Below, one piece after another: positions 1 through 5,942 of a stretch of 10,327 nucleotides of DNA. The position numbers were made by a program, and so were the translations under genes. The notes beneath the pieces were generated by a model. That model saw only the letters and a list, made by a program, of their open reading frames with translations, searched no databases and was not told where the DNA came from. Origin of the DNA: JBMNUL01 sp050946255 (lineage in GTDB: Bacteria > Actinomycetota > Coriobacteriia > Coriobacteriales > CADBOM01); NCBI GenBank assembly GCA_050946255.1, contig JBMNUL010000095.1:1-10327 (forward strand), in the 5' to 3' direction. Within the stretch, counting starts at the first letter, position 1. The number at the start of each line of letters is the position of its first letter.

Positions 1-1
1 T

Positions 2-184
2 TCGCCAGATAGCGGTCCTAATCGCGTTGTGGTGGCGTGCAATCTCTCAAACGAAGACGCAGCTGCCTTGCCATCATCTGAGGTCGATGGCGGGGATTTG
101 CTGATCTGCAATTGCAAGGACTGGCGTCTCGATGGCGATTCTTTGGTTTTGGGTCCTTGGGCAGCCGTCGCGTTCTCCTGGTGA
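2..184 (+). CDS. C-terminal end of a probable GH13 alpha-glucosidase (partial, 5' end outside window)
   Basis: An open frame runs from the window edge to a TGA at 182-184 and gives 60 residues with no start inside the window. The peptide reads like the C-terminal beta-sandwich of GH13 alpha-glucosidases and oligo-1,6-glucosidases: a strand VVVACNLSNE (compare LVLLNFS-type strands), then an acidic stretch, then LLICNCKDW near residues 36-44, then LVLGPWAAVAFSW at the very end. The last piece matches the usual 'L.PWEA.V' finish of these enzymes. Such enzymes hydrolyse alpha-1,4 or alpha-1,6 glucosidic bonds of short oligosaccharides in the cytoplasm. The catalytic domain is not in the window, so substrate and activity cannot be judged. 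The assignment rests on C-terminal pattern only. Codon choice is GC-rich, like the other genes here. Confidence 0.6.
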   Translation, partial: SPDSGPNRVVVACNLSNEDAAALPSSEVDGGDLLICNCKDWRLDGDSLVLGPWAAVAFSW

Positions 185-518
185 CGCCGTCGGGGATGGC
201 CGTTGATCCTGGATCCCTGTTTCCATCGTGTGGTTCTGATGACGCATGGCCAAGAGTGCGTCGGCGATCTTGGGATCCTGCTCTGGGGTTCTGAGCGGTC
301 GTAGAGTACTTCTGGTAACGCCGAAAAATATTCGTCACTAGTCCGTTCCGTTTTGCGGTCGATTACCTAACCAAAGTGCGTCGGCGGGCCAAACCGTCGC
401 TTGCCTGGAGATTGTTTTTCCATGGTAAAATAAAAAATTTTTGATAACCTGCACCGTTTCGTCGTGTGAGAATGTGGAAACGTTTCGAATTGGAAAATCA
501 AGTGCAGCAAATCGCCTT

Positions 519-544
519 ATGTTCGATATGAAAATATCGAACAT
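519..544. repeat. Perfect 11-bp inverted repeat with GAAA loop
   Basis: ATGTTCGATAT at 519-529 is followed by GAAA at 530-533 and by its exact reverse complement at 534-544. On the plus strand the transcript would form a strong hairpin with a GNRA-type tetraloop. The bases after it (TATTGTTTC) are T-rich but not a classical T tract. It could be an operator for a dimeric regulator, an RNA stem, or a weak terminator; the sequence does not decide. Confidence 0.75.
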
Positions 545-617
545 TATTGTTTCAATTATTCATTTTCAAAGTCGAGGTCTTACATCTAATACTGAATTTA
601 TCTTAAAATGGGATAAA

Positions 618-689
618 TTCATTTACATTGGGGACTTTCATTAACACTGGGAAATTCATTTACATCGGGGATTTTCGTTTACACTGGGG
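618..689 (+). repeat. Four direct repeats, consensus TTCATTTACAYTGGGG
   Basis: Copies start at 618, 637, 655 and 674 and are 15-16 bases long: TTCATTTACATTGGGG, TTCATTAACACTGGG, TTCATTTACATCGGGG and TTCGTTTACACTGGGG. Start-to-start spacing is 19, 18 and 19 bases, close to two helical turns, so all copies would face nearly the same side of the DNA. Two copies together form a 37-base higher unit repeated twice. A poorer match lies at 598-613. The array ends 204 bases before the transporter start. It resembles an iteron-like or regulator-binding array; no regulator gene is present in the window. Confidence 0.8.
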
Positions 690-723
690 GACTATTCAAA
701 ACGCTAGAGGGAAGAATCAAACC

Positions 724-858
724 ATGAAACGATTAAGTGGATATTGTGTGTTGATATCGTCGGTTTTATTAGATTCTTATGTGGATTTTCACAAATCCCA
801 ATCTTTGTGCAGTGGAGGTTGTATTGGAGGTGATTTGAAGAAACCGAAAACTGGCTAG
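724..858 (+). CDS. Possible 44-residue leader ORF upstream of the transporter (unproven)
   Basis: An ATG at 724 opens a 44-codon frame ending at TAG 856-858, 35 bases before the transporter start. A purine-rich AGAGGGAAG lies about 10 bases upstream, a modest RBS. The peptide starts MKRLSGYCVLISS, is weakly hydrophobic early, has Cys residues at 8, 29 and 33, and ends in a basic LKKPKTG. A shorter alternative is TTG 835 directly after a near-ideal GGAGGTGAT; it would encode only seven residues (MKKPKTG) with the same stop. The stop sits just before a T tract. No family is recognised. It could be a regulatory uORF or chance. Confidence 0.25.
   Translation: MKRLSGYCVLISSVLLDSYVDFHKSQSLCSGGCIGGDLKKPKTG
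751..780 (+). promoter_or_regulatory. Candidate sigma70-type promoter for the MFS gene
   Basis: TTGATA at 751-756 matches the -35 consensus at five of six bases. TCTTAT at 775-780 matches the -10 consensus at four of six, with an 18-base spacer. This would give a leader of about 105 bases before the TTG start at 894. The -10 is weak, so the promoter is only a candidate. If it is used, the ATG at 724 would not be on the transcript. Confidence 0.3.
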
Positions 859-876
859 TCAGCTTTTTCTTTTTTT
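852..876 (+). promoter_or_regulatory. Weak stem plus T tract just before the MFS ribosome binding site
   Basis: GGCT (853-856) can pair with AGCT (861-864) across AGTC, using one G-U pair. TTTTTCTTTTTTT follows at 864-876. The stem is short, so termination by itself is unlikely. The layout (leader ORF stop inside the stem, T tract, then RBS) is what an attenuator could look like. It may equally be an unstructured single-stranded stretch that helps ribosome loading. Confidence 0.25.
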
Positions 877-893
877 GAGGGGAGGGAAACATA

Positions 894-2639
894 TTGAGTA
901 ATAAAAAAGAAATAGTTGCCACAAAGGGAAAGTTCGGTGACGGGAAAGAGTTCACGGTTTCCGAGGTCATCGATTCTTTCGGAATCAACGGCCACACTTG
1001 GCTGATTTTCTTTATTCTCGGCCTTGCCAACATCTTCGATGGCTACGACTTCATGGTAGTCAATGCCACCAACACCTATCTTGCCGCCAGCTTCGGCGTC
1101 GAGGGTGCCGCGCTCGGATCGCTCACCACTTGGGGACTGCTCGGAATGGTGATTGGAGGCGCTCTTGGAGGTATCTTGTCCGACAAGCTCGGACGCAAGA
1201 AGATGCTTGTCATCGCTTGCCTGTTCTACGGAGTGTTCACGCTTCCGCAGGCTTTCGCCCAGACGGTTCCGTTTTTCGCGGCGTTCCGTCTGATCGCCGG
1301 ATTAGGCGTCGGTTCCTGCATCCCGGTCGTTACAACGGTGTTCTCAGAGACAATGCCTTCCAAGAACCGCGGTGTCTTCGTGACGTTCGGAATGGCGTTC
1401 ATGGTCGCCGGCTGGGTGGTCGCCGGTCTGGTCGCCAACCCGATCTGCAGCAATCCCAACCCGATCATTCCGGGATTCACCGAGCAGATCACCCTCACGG
1501 ATGCGGCCACCGGAGCCACTTCGATAGGCTACGCCAACTGGCGCCTTTGCTACTTGATCGGCGCGATCCCGATTCTCTACGGGATCGTTCTAATCTTCGT
1601 GATGCACGAGACCCCGCACTGGTACGCCAACAACGGTCAGAAGGAGAAGGCCGCCCAGTCTCTCCAGGGCATCGAGTACCGCACCCTCAAGGTCGCCCAT
1701 GAGTACGATCCCGCTCTCATGGTCGTGCCGCCCAAACCCGAGAAGACCTCGGTCAACGTGCTGTTTTCGCACAAGTACATCGTTGCGACCGCCGCTATTT
1801 GGACCACTTACTTCGTGGGCCAGTTCTGCGTCTACGGCATGAACGCCTGGATCCCCACCTGGTTCCAGGGCGTTGGTTACTCCAAGGCCGACTCCGTCTC
1901 GTTGCAAACTTGGAACAACGTGGCCGCGATTCTCTCCAACGTCACGGTCGGTTTCGTTTCGGACAAGATCGGACGAAAGAAGAATCTCGCGTTCTCCTGG
2001 CTGTTCTGCATCGTGGCGATTGTGCTCTGTTCGCTTTTCGTGGCGCCCAACAACATGGGCCTTTGCGTCGCGTTGATGTTGCTCTTCGGCTTCGCGCTCA
2101 TCTACGCTATCACCGCCGTCCAGCCGATGATGCCCGAGAGCTATCCCACTCAGTTGCGCAACACTGGCGTTGCATGGTGCCAGGCGTTCGCAAGGTTCGG
2201 CGGGTCCGCTTCCTCGATCGTGCTCGGCTCCATCGCCTCCATGTCGATCTTCCAGATGGGCGTCAACAGCGCCGGCGAGCCCATCACGAACTGGAGCATG
2301 GTAGTTCTCGTTCTGATCATACCGTTCGTGCTCGGCTTCATCTGCACGTTACTGTTCGTTACCGAGACTGGAGGGAAGTCGATGGATGAGCTTGCCGCTG
2401 CGGAAACCAGTGGCCTGGACAAAAAGGACACTGGTATGGTCCAGTTCCTCATCATGGTAGTCATCATCATCTTCCTCTTCGCGCTCTGCATCGTCTGTCC
2501 TCTCGCGATACCAGACTGGAAGACACTCGACGTGGCGCTGCCGCTCATGGCCACAGGCTTGCTGCTGCCTTTCCTCTACTTCTTCATATTCGGCGGCATA
2601 GAGCTTGCCAAGAGGGGCAGGAAGAAGGTTGCCGCGTAA
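894..2639 (+). CDS. MFS transporter, aromatic acid:H+ symporter (AAHS)-like, with extra C-terminal membrane segments
   Basis: This 581-residue membrane protein is expected to import a small organic (probably aromatic or other carboxylic) acid with protons. TM1 carries DGYD at 49-52, the acidic motif typical of AAHS carriers such as PcaK. The conserved MFS loop motif appears after TM2 (SDKLGRKK, 96-103) and again in the second half (SDKIGRKK, 356-363). PESYPTQLRNTG begins at 414, matching the PE.YPT.LR signature of the AAHS/sugar-porter branch. An extended loop with polar residues lies between TM5 and TM6. After the usual 12 segments there is a charged linker and two more hydrophobic stretches (about 515-540 and 548-570), so roughly 14 segments are predicted; PcaK-type carriers are about 450 residues. 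The TTG start is chosen because GGAGGG lies 7 bases upstream and the next in-frame ATG (Met54) is inside TM1. It stands alone, so the substrate cannot be inferred from neighbours. Confidence 0.88.
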   Translation: MSNKKEIVATKGKFGDGKEFTVSEVIDSFGINGHTWLIFFILGLANIFDGYDFMVVNATNTYLAASFGVEGAALGSLTTWGLLGMVIGGALGGILSDKLGRKKMLVIACLFYGVFTLPQAFAQTVPFFAAFRLIAGLGVGSCIPVVTTVFSETMPSKNRGVFVTFGMAFMVAGWVVAGLVANPICSNPNPIIPGFTEQITLTDAATGATSIGYANWRLCYLIGAIPILYGIVLIFVMHETPHWYANNGQKEKAAQSLQGIEYRTLKVAHEYDPALMVVPPKPEKTSVNVLFSHKYIVATAAIWTTYFVGQFCVYGMNAWIPTWFQGVGYSKADSVSLQTWNNVAAILSNVTVGFVSDKIGRKKNLAFSWLFCIVAIVLCSLFVAPNNMGLCVALMLLFGFALIYAITAVQPMMPESYPTQLRNTGVAWCQAFARFGGSASSIVLGSIASMSIFQMGVNSAGEPITNWSMVVLVLIIPFVLGFICTLLFVTETGGKSMDELAAAETSGLDKKDTGMVQFLIMVVIIIFLFALCIVCPLAIPDWKTLDVALPLMATGLLLPFLYFFIFGGIELAKRGRKKVAA

Positions 2640-2662
2640 CGGCTGCTCTCGATAGGATTTAG

Positions 2663-2733
2663 TTCCCGACGTGAGACGTTCGGGACATCGGAACGGAAGA
2701 AGGCCCCGCGGTCGTGAGATCGTGGGGCCTTTC
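2663..2733 (+). terminator. Two hairpins after the MFS gene, probable terminator
   Basis: AAGGCCCCGCG (2700-2710) pairs with CGTGGGGCCTT (2721-2731) around a 10-base loop, with one G-U pair. A short TTTCC follows. A second, imperfect stem lies just before it (TCCCGACGT, then ACGTTCGGGA, about 2664-2685). The GC-rich stem and its place 60 bases after the stop suggest an intrinsic terminator for the transporter. The T run is poor. It may also stop the minus-strand transcript of the gene at 3029-3616. Confidence 0.6.
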
Positions 2734-2765
2734 CATGCTTGGCGGATGTTGATTGGGCGAGTGAG

Positions 2766-3024
2766 CCTTGGGGGTCGCGTGAGCTCTTCGGGCTAGCTCG
2801 CGGGAATTGTGCGGTTTGCGTCGGAGCTGAAGTCGGGGTCGGGCGGTTTGCGTCGGTGCTGGAGTCGGGGCCGGGCGAGTTCGCCGGAAGCAGGATCCTT
2901 GGGGATCGAGTAAGCTCTCCGGGCGGTGGAGTTCGGGATCGCGTGAGTCCGCCGGAACAGGAGCCTGGGGGATCGCGTAGGGTCACCGCGCGATGGATCC
3001 CGGGGTCGCGCGAGTTACGCCAGA
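2766..3024 (+). repeat. GC-rich block of degenerate repeats around GGGGATCGCGTGAG
   Basis: Five related units start near 2766, 2897, 2932, 2964 and 2998. They read CCTTGGGGGTCGCGTGAGCT, CCTTGGGGATCGAGTAAGCT, TTCGGGATCGCGTGAGTCC, CCTGGGGGATCGCGTAGGGT and TCCCGGGGTCGCGCGAGTTA, each followed by a CCGG-like tail. The last four are spaced 32-35 bases apart. Between the first and second units lies a cleaner 32-base tandem duplication. The block fills the convergent gap between the MFS gene and the minus-strand gene at 3029. The small open frames across it look like by-products of repeat composition. Confidence 0.6.
2811..2874 (+). repeat. Two-copy 32-base tandem repeat
   Basis: The unit at 2811-2842, beginning GCGGTTTGCGTCGGAGCTGA, is repeated directly at 2843-2874 with three mismatches in 32 bases. 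It sits inside the wider degenerate repeat block. Confidence 0.85.
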
Positions 3025-3028
3025 GATC

Positions 3029-3616
3029 CTAGTACGGCTTGGTGTTGCCTGCCTCGACCTCTTCGTATGTCAGCCCCTTTTCCGCGAAGTACTGCTTGAG
3101 CTTTTGGTGCCACTTGGCGTCGTCGTCGCGCTCTCCCTCGGAGAGGCCCTTGTACGCCTCCTTCACCAAAATCGCCACGACCACCACGGCGGCAATCCGA
3201 AGCTTGGAGATGTCCTTGACCTTCACCTCGTAGCACTTTCCATGCCTCTTGAAGTCGACAGTCGAGATCAGCACGTCCTTCTTGTTGGTGTTCTCGTTGG
3301 TGAAGTTGGCGTGCCCTTTGCTGGGCGATCCGTTCATCTGCCACAGCATGCCCTCGCAGTAGTAGTGGCGGAAAATCAGGTAGGTGTGCAGCGTGTAGGT
3401 GTAACGCTCGACGCGGATGTCGTAGTTCAACGCCTTGTTGTCGGGCTTGATTCGGGCCATCTCCGTGCCATGGGTGCTGATGAAGTTGACCTTGGACTTC
3501 TCGTCGGCCCAGTCGCTCTGAACGTTGCAGAAGAGGGTGTCGTCCTCGTACCAGATGTCGAAGTCCTCGCGTTGCAATGCCGCGTCTACGGGTATGTAGA
3601 TTTTCTTGAATGCCAT
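3029..3616 (-). CDS. Hypothetical protein, possibly tubby/LURP-one-like fold
   Basis: This 195-residue protein has no firm family match by eye. Residues about 17-150 alternate short strands with polar turns: an IWYEDDTLFC strand, an ISTHGTEMARIK strand-turn-strand, a VERYTYTLHTYLIFRHYY run, and a late hydrophobic segment KLRIAAVVVVAILV (138-151). That order resembles the LURP-one-related/YxjI type of tubby-like proteins, where a membrane-like helix is buried in a beta barrel; this is inference only. If so, it would be an intracellular or membrane-associated scaffold of unknown role. The hydrophobic stretch could instead be one membrane anchor. The C-terminus (152-195) is highly charged and probably helical. 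AGGAGA lies 7 bases before the ATG. The gene stands alone on its strand, with a large gap upstream. Confidence 0.75.
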   Translation of the reverse strand: MAFKKIYIPVDAALQREDFDIWYEDDTLFCNVQSDWADEKSKVNFISTHGTEMARIKPDNKALNYDIRVERYTYTLHTYLIFRHYYCEGMLWQMNGSPSKGHANFTNENTNKKDVLISTVDFKRHGKCYEVKVKDISKLRIAAVVVVAILVKEAYKGLSEGERDDDAKWHQKLKQYFAEKGLTYEEVEAGNTKPY

Positions 3617-4068
3617 TGCGATCTCCTAGCAGCTGCGGTTTCGGGGTCGGGCACGCGCTCGCGGGTCGGTCGAATCGGCTTTAGCGGGCTCTTTGGGCGC
3701 ATTTGCGAGCCTGGTTTGTCGGACGCAGAGGCGGCACGAATTTCCCTCTGCATACGATGGAATGTGGGACGGGCAAGCGCAGTGCGCGGTGACGCGCTGT
3801 TAGAGATTATAGCGTGAGTGGAGTACGAGAGGACTCCGTGTGCCCCTGTTTTCCCGCATCGCAGGTGTGACCTTCGCGATCTGGATTTTCGATTTGAACG
3901 GGGCGGGGTTGAGCGGGGCCCTTGCGTGGCCGGGACTGCGCCGCGTGGAGGCACGTGGCATGGCGCGGTTGTGCGGCAGGAGCGAGGGAGCGCGGTCCGT
4001 GTCGCCGTGCAGCGGTGCAGGCCAACACAGGAGGTGCGCTGCCGGCACGGGCCCTCTCGGGTCCAGAG
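3617..4068. other. GC-rich intergenic region without a recognisable gene
   Basis: This 450-base gap lies between two minus-strand genes. Several overlapping frames stay open on both strands up to 160 codons, but their translations are Arg/Pro/His-rich and low in hydrophobic residues, as expected from chance frames in GC-rich DNA. None has a good RBS. It presumably holds the end of the radical SAM transcript and the promoter of the gene at 3029-3616. A perfect -10 hexamer on the minus strand is listed separately. No tRNA or clear terminator was found. Confidence 0.55.
3806..3811 (-). promoter_or_regulatory. Perfect minus-strand -10 hexamer TATAAT
   Basis: Read on the minus strand, 3811-3806 is TATAAT, directed toward the gene at 3029-3616. 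It lies about 190 bases upstream of that start codon. No good -35 sits 16-18 bases further upstream (GTCCTC is the nearest). It is an AT-rich island in otherwise GC-rich DNA, which makes a promoter plausible but unproven. Confidence 0.35.
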
Positions 4069-5115
4069 CTACTCGCAGCAGCCCTCGATGTACTCCATCG
4101 TCAGAGGCACCCTCGTTCCGTCGCCCTTGCAGAGGTATTCGAACCCGGCATCGTAGAGGATTCTGCGGCTCGCGTCCATGTCCAATCCGCGTCCGGCTGA
4201 GGTGTCGGTCGCCGTGTCGCGGGGGTTCACCCCGGTCTCGGCTGAGATGAGGTTGGCGCCAGACATGTAACCTGCCTCGCATGGCTCATGGATTCCAATC
4301 CAGGGCAGCGGATCCATATCTAGAAGCGCCAGGCACTGCACGGAGACTATTTGAGAAAGCTTGAAGTGGTTGATTTCGCCCATGTTCTCAAAAGGTGTTC
4401 CGGGAACGGCGATTCGCTTCATCGACCCGGTTTGGATTGACTTGAACCTCTTGGTGAGGAACATCTTCTCGACCAGCTCTTCCGGAGTATGCTCCGGCCC
4501 GATTGGCTCCACGGCATCCAGCGTGTCGAGCCCGGCTCTCTTGGCATTCTCCATTGTCTGCAGCCTGTCCTCTGGCCTGAGGTTCGTGTGCACTCCCTCG
4601 CCGAGCCTGCAGATGTGATAGACCCCGTCGGCTCCGGCCTCCTTCATCTTGCAGAAGTCCTCATAGCTGGTGTCTCCAACGTTGGTGTAGATGTTGGTCT
4701 CTGGGGAGACGTGCTCTCGTGCAAGCCTGAGCACGTGCAGGTAGTAATCCAGGTCGTATTCGTGCATTGTCATTAACCAGAGACCGTAGAGGTCGCCGCC
4801 TTTGCAGAATCCGTTGATTTTCTCCACGATCTCGTCGTCGGTCAGGCGCATAGGCTGAAATCCGGTCGTGCTCTTCGCAAACGAGCAGAAGTCGCAGTCT
4901 GCCGGGCAAGGGGAGCATTCGACGCCAATCTGCCCGAAGATCACTGCCGTGTTGTCGGTGCGGTCGCGGATAATGCTGGCTGCTGCCGCCCTGATGGCAA
5001 ATGCCTCTGGAGATTTAGGGTCGAAATTCAGCAGATAGACGCACTCTTCCTTGCTTGCGGCCTGACCTTCATATGCTCTGGATATGATTCCATTGGCGCG
5101 AATATCGAGTTTCAT
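4069..5115 (-). CDS. BioB/HydE-like radical SAM protein, function unknown
   Basis: The protein has 348 residues from the preferred start. It carries a radical SAM cluster motif CPADCDFC (CX3CX2C, Cys70, Cys74, Cys77), with another Cys at 67 (ECSPC). This chemistry cleaves S-adenosylmethionine at a [4Fe-4S] cluster to make a 5'-deoxyadenosyl radical. Size and the QIGVECSPCPADCDFCSFA layout place it near the biotin synthase/HydE/HmdB branch. The downstream barrel contains NIYTNVGDTS, GADGVYHICRLGEG and LDAVEPIGPEHT, which fit the BioB-type barrel. It ends in an unusual GCCE. The start at ATG 5115 is preferred over the GTG at 5139 because GGAGGA lies between them, 9 bases before the ATG. No biotin, hydrogenase-maturation or cofactor genes are adjacent, so the substrate is open; a methyltransferase or other rearrangement role cannot be excluded. 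Confidence 0.82.
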   Translation of the reverse strand: MKLDIRANGIISRAYEGQAASKEECVYLLNFDPKSPEAFAIRAAAASIIRDRTDNTAVIFGQIGVECSPCPADCDFCSFAKSTTGFQPMRLTDDEIVEKINGFCKGGDLYGLWLMTMHEYDLDYYLHVLRLAREHVSPETNIYTNVGDTSYEDFCKMKEAGADGVYHICRLGEGVHTNLRPEDRLQTMENAKRAGLDTLDAVEPIGPEHTPEELVEKMFLTKRFKSIQTGSMKRIAVPGTPFENMGEINHFKLSQIVSVQCLALLDMDPLPWIGIHEPCEAGYMSGANLISAETGVNPRDTATDTSAGRGLDMDASRRILYDAGFEYLCKGDGTRVPLTMEYIEGCCE

Positions 5116-5262
5116 GCTCTCAACTCCTCCGATTCTCACTTCTCTAGATGCTTTTCTCTTGGGTTGTCTAATGGAAGGTTTGCTTTATGACTTTAATAGC
5201 AATCTCCTTATATTAGATTAAATCAAATAATAGATGAAATGCACCTAAACCGGGAGAACAAG

Positions 5263-5451
5263 ATGAAAAATTTGGAGCAGCGTGACCGATGGAAGGCGGA
5301 ATCGCTAGAAAGCACAAACCCGTTCGCTGGTCTCTTTTCAGTGCAGGGTACTTGGAATGAAGATAGCTTGCAGCATCTTGAATTGGATTTCCGAACATAT
5401 ATTTCCCTACAGCTCAGACGTTATAATTCAGGTGCTGTTCCTCGTGTGTAA
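5263..5451 (+). CDS. Doubtful 62-residue small ORF
   Basis: ATG 5263 is preceded by GGGAGAA at about 5-6 bases, a fair RBS. The frame also has an upstream ATG at 5239 without an RBS. The product begins MKNLEQRDRWKAES and is polar with a mixed, fairly natural residue composition. It has no signal peptide, membrane segment, repeat or family resemblance. It ends at TAA 81 bases before the VOC gene. The -10 hexamer TATAAT at 5422-5427 lies inside it, which argues that this DNA is a promoter region instead. It is reported only as a candidate. Confidence 0.2.
   Translation: MKNLEQRDRWKAESLESTNPFAGLFSVQGTWNEDSLQHLELDFRTYISLQLRRYNSGAVPRV
5422..5427 (+). promoter_or_regulatory. Perfect -10 hexamer TATAAT, candidate promoter of the VOC gene
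   Basis: TATAAT on the plus strand would start transcription near 5434 and give a leader of about 100 bases before ATG 5533. The -35 position (around 5399-5405, ATATTT) is poor, so an activator or another promoter may be involved. Confidence 0.35.
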
Positions 5452-5532
5452 CTCATTACGAGGTTCGTTTGAAGTTGGATAGGCGGGGGCTTCGGGAAAG
5501 TCTGGGTCGGATTCGTTTTTCAGGAGGGTTCA

Positions 5533-5904
5533 ATGAAGGCCAAGTTCGTGCACCGTTGCACACATGTTCTCGACAAAGAGACATCTATCAAGTTCTATGA
5601 GAAGGCCTTGGGTTTTCACGTCGACAGGGAGATCGGTCCAGACGATGGCTCCTGGACCCTCACGTTTATGGTCAACGACCAGAGTCCTTTTGAGATCGAG
5701 CTCGCGTGGAATCGAGGACGCACCGAGCCATATGAGAACGGTGGGGAAGATTGCCACATTGCCTTCAAGGTCGACGATTTCGAGGAGGCGCGTGCCCTTC
5801 ATGAGGAAATGGGCTGCGTCGTCTTCGACAACAAGGAACTGGGAGTCTATTTCATCACCGACCCAGATGGACAATGGATCGAGATAATTCCCGAGGGTAT
5901 GTGA
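5533..5904 (+). CDS. VOC (glyoxalase I-like) family protein
   Basis: This 123-residue cytoplasmic protein is one full VOC module with two beta-alpha-beta-beta-beta halves. The helix-1 signature KETSIKFYEKALGF (15-28) and the second-half ending DPDGQWIEIIPE (110-121) are characteristic. All four expected metal-ligand positions are filled: His11, Glu56, His75 and Glu117. This is the pattern of lactoylglutathione lyase-type glyoxalase I, which isomerises the hemithioacetal of methylglyoxal and a thiol. The same set also occurs in related isomerases and epimerases, so the substrate is not certain; which thiol this bacterium would use is not known from the sequence. AGGAGGG sits 4 bases before the ATG. 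The gene is alone on its strand, divergent from the radical SAM gene and convergent with the ATPase gene. Confidence 0.88.
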   Translation: MKAKFVHRCTHVLDKETSIKFYEKALGFHVDREIGPDDGSWTLTFMVNDQSPFEIELAWNRGRTEPYENGGEDCHIAFKVDDFEEARALHEEMGCVVFDNKELGVYFITDPDGQWIEIIPEGM

Positions 5905-5942
5905 GTTTTCGGGACGCGTGGGTCTCGAGCTTTGGAGGAGAA

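Larger units (their letters stand above)
185..893. other. Long intergenic region before the MFS gene
   Basis: About 700 bases separate the GH13-like tail from the transporter. The first 150 bases are GC-rich and carry loose repeats around GGATCC and an imperfect hairpin (GACGCA at 241-246, TGCGTC at 257-262). The 12-mer AGTGCGTCGGCG occurs at 255-266 and again at 376-387. From about 400 the composition turns AT-rich. That part contains a small inverted repeat (CGTTTC 455-460, GAAACG 477-482), a perfect 11-bp hairpin, four direct repeats and a possible leader ORF, which are listed separately. Open frames of 60-109 codons exist on both strands, but none has a convincing RBS together with recognisable protein character. 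The region is best read as control DNA. Confidence 0.6.
5116..5532. other. Divergent intergenic region between the radical SAM and VOC genes
   Basis: This 417-base gap should contain promoters for both divergent genes. The left part (about 5160-5240) is AT-rich. There a weak minus-strand pair (TTCATC, then TAATAT at about 5210-5215, 17-base spacer) could serve the radical SAM gene. The right part contains a perfect plus-strand TATAAT at 5422-5427. A short open frame (5263-5451) crosses the middle and is listed separately as doubtful. Confidence 0.5.

Noticed and set aside
18..338. 106-codon minus-strand open frame
   Set aside because: It lies opposite the GH13-like tail, is rich in Arg/Pro/Gln without protein-like character, and has no RBS.
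338..644. Two opposed 67-68-codon frames across 338-644
   Set aside because: They cross the perfect hairpin and the direct repeats, lack a good RBS and show no family features; control DNA explains the region better.
704..1033. 109-codon minus-strand frame
   Set aside because: It overlaps the start of the transporter on the other strand and its translation reflects the T tract and the reverse of coding sequence.
2739..3817. Plus-strand frames of 97 and 274 codons
   Set aside because: The first is repeat-derived and the second is mostly antisense to the better supported 195-residue gene.
3880..3925. Possible tRNA T-arm (GTTCAAATC on the minus strand)
   Set aside because: No acceptor, anticodon or D-arm pairing could be found around it.
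3800..4282. 160-codon minus-strand frame and several plus-strand frames in the GC-rich gap
   Set aside because: Their composition is Arg/Pro/His-rich, they overlap the end of the radical SAM gene out of frame, and no RBS was found.
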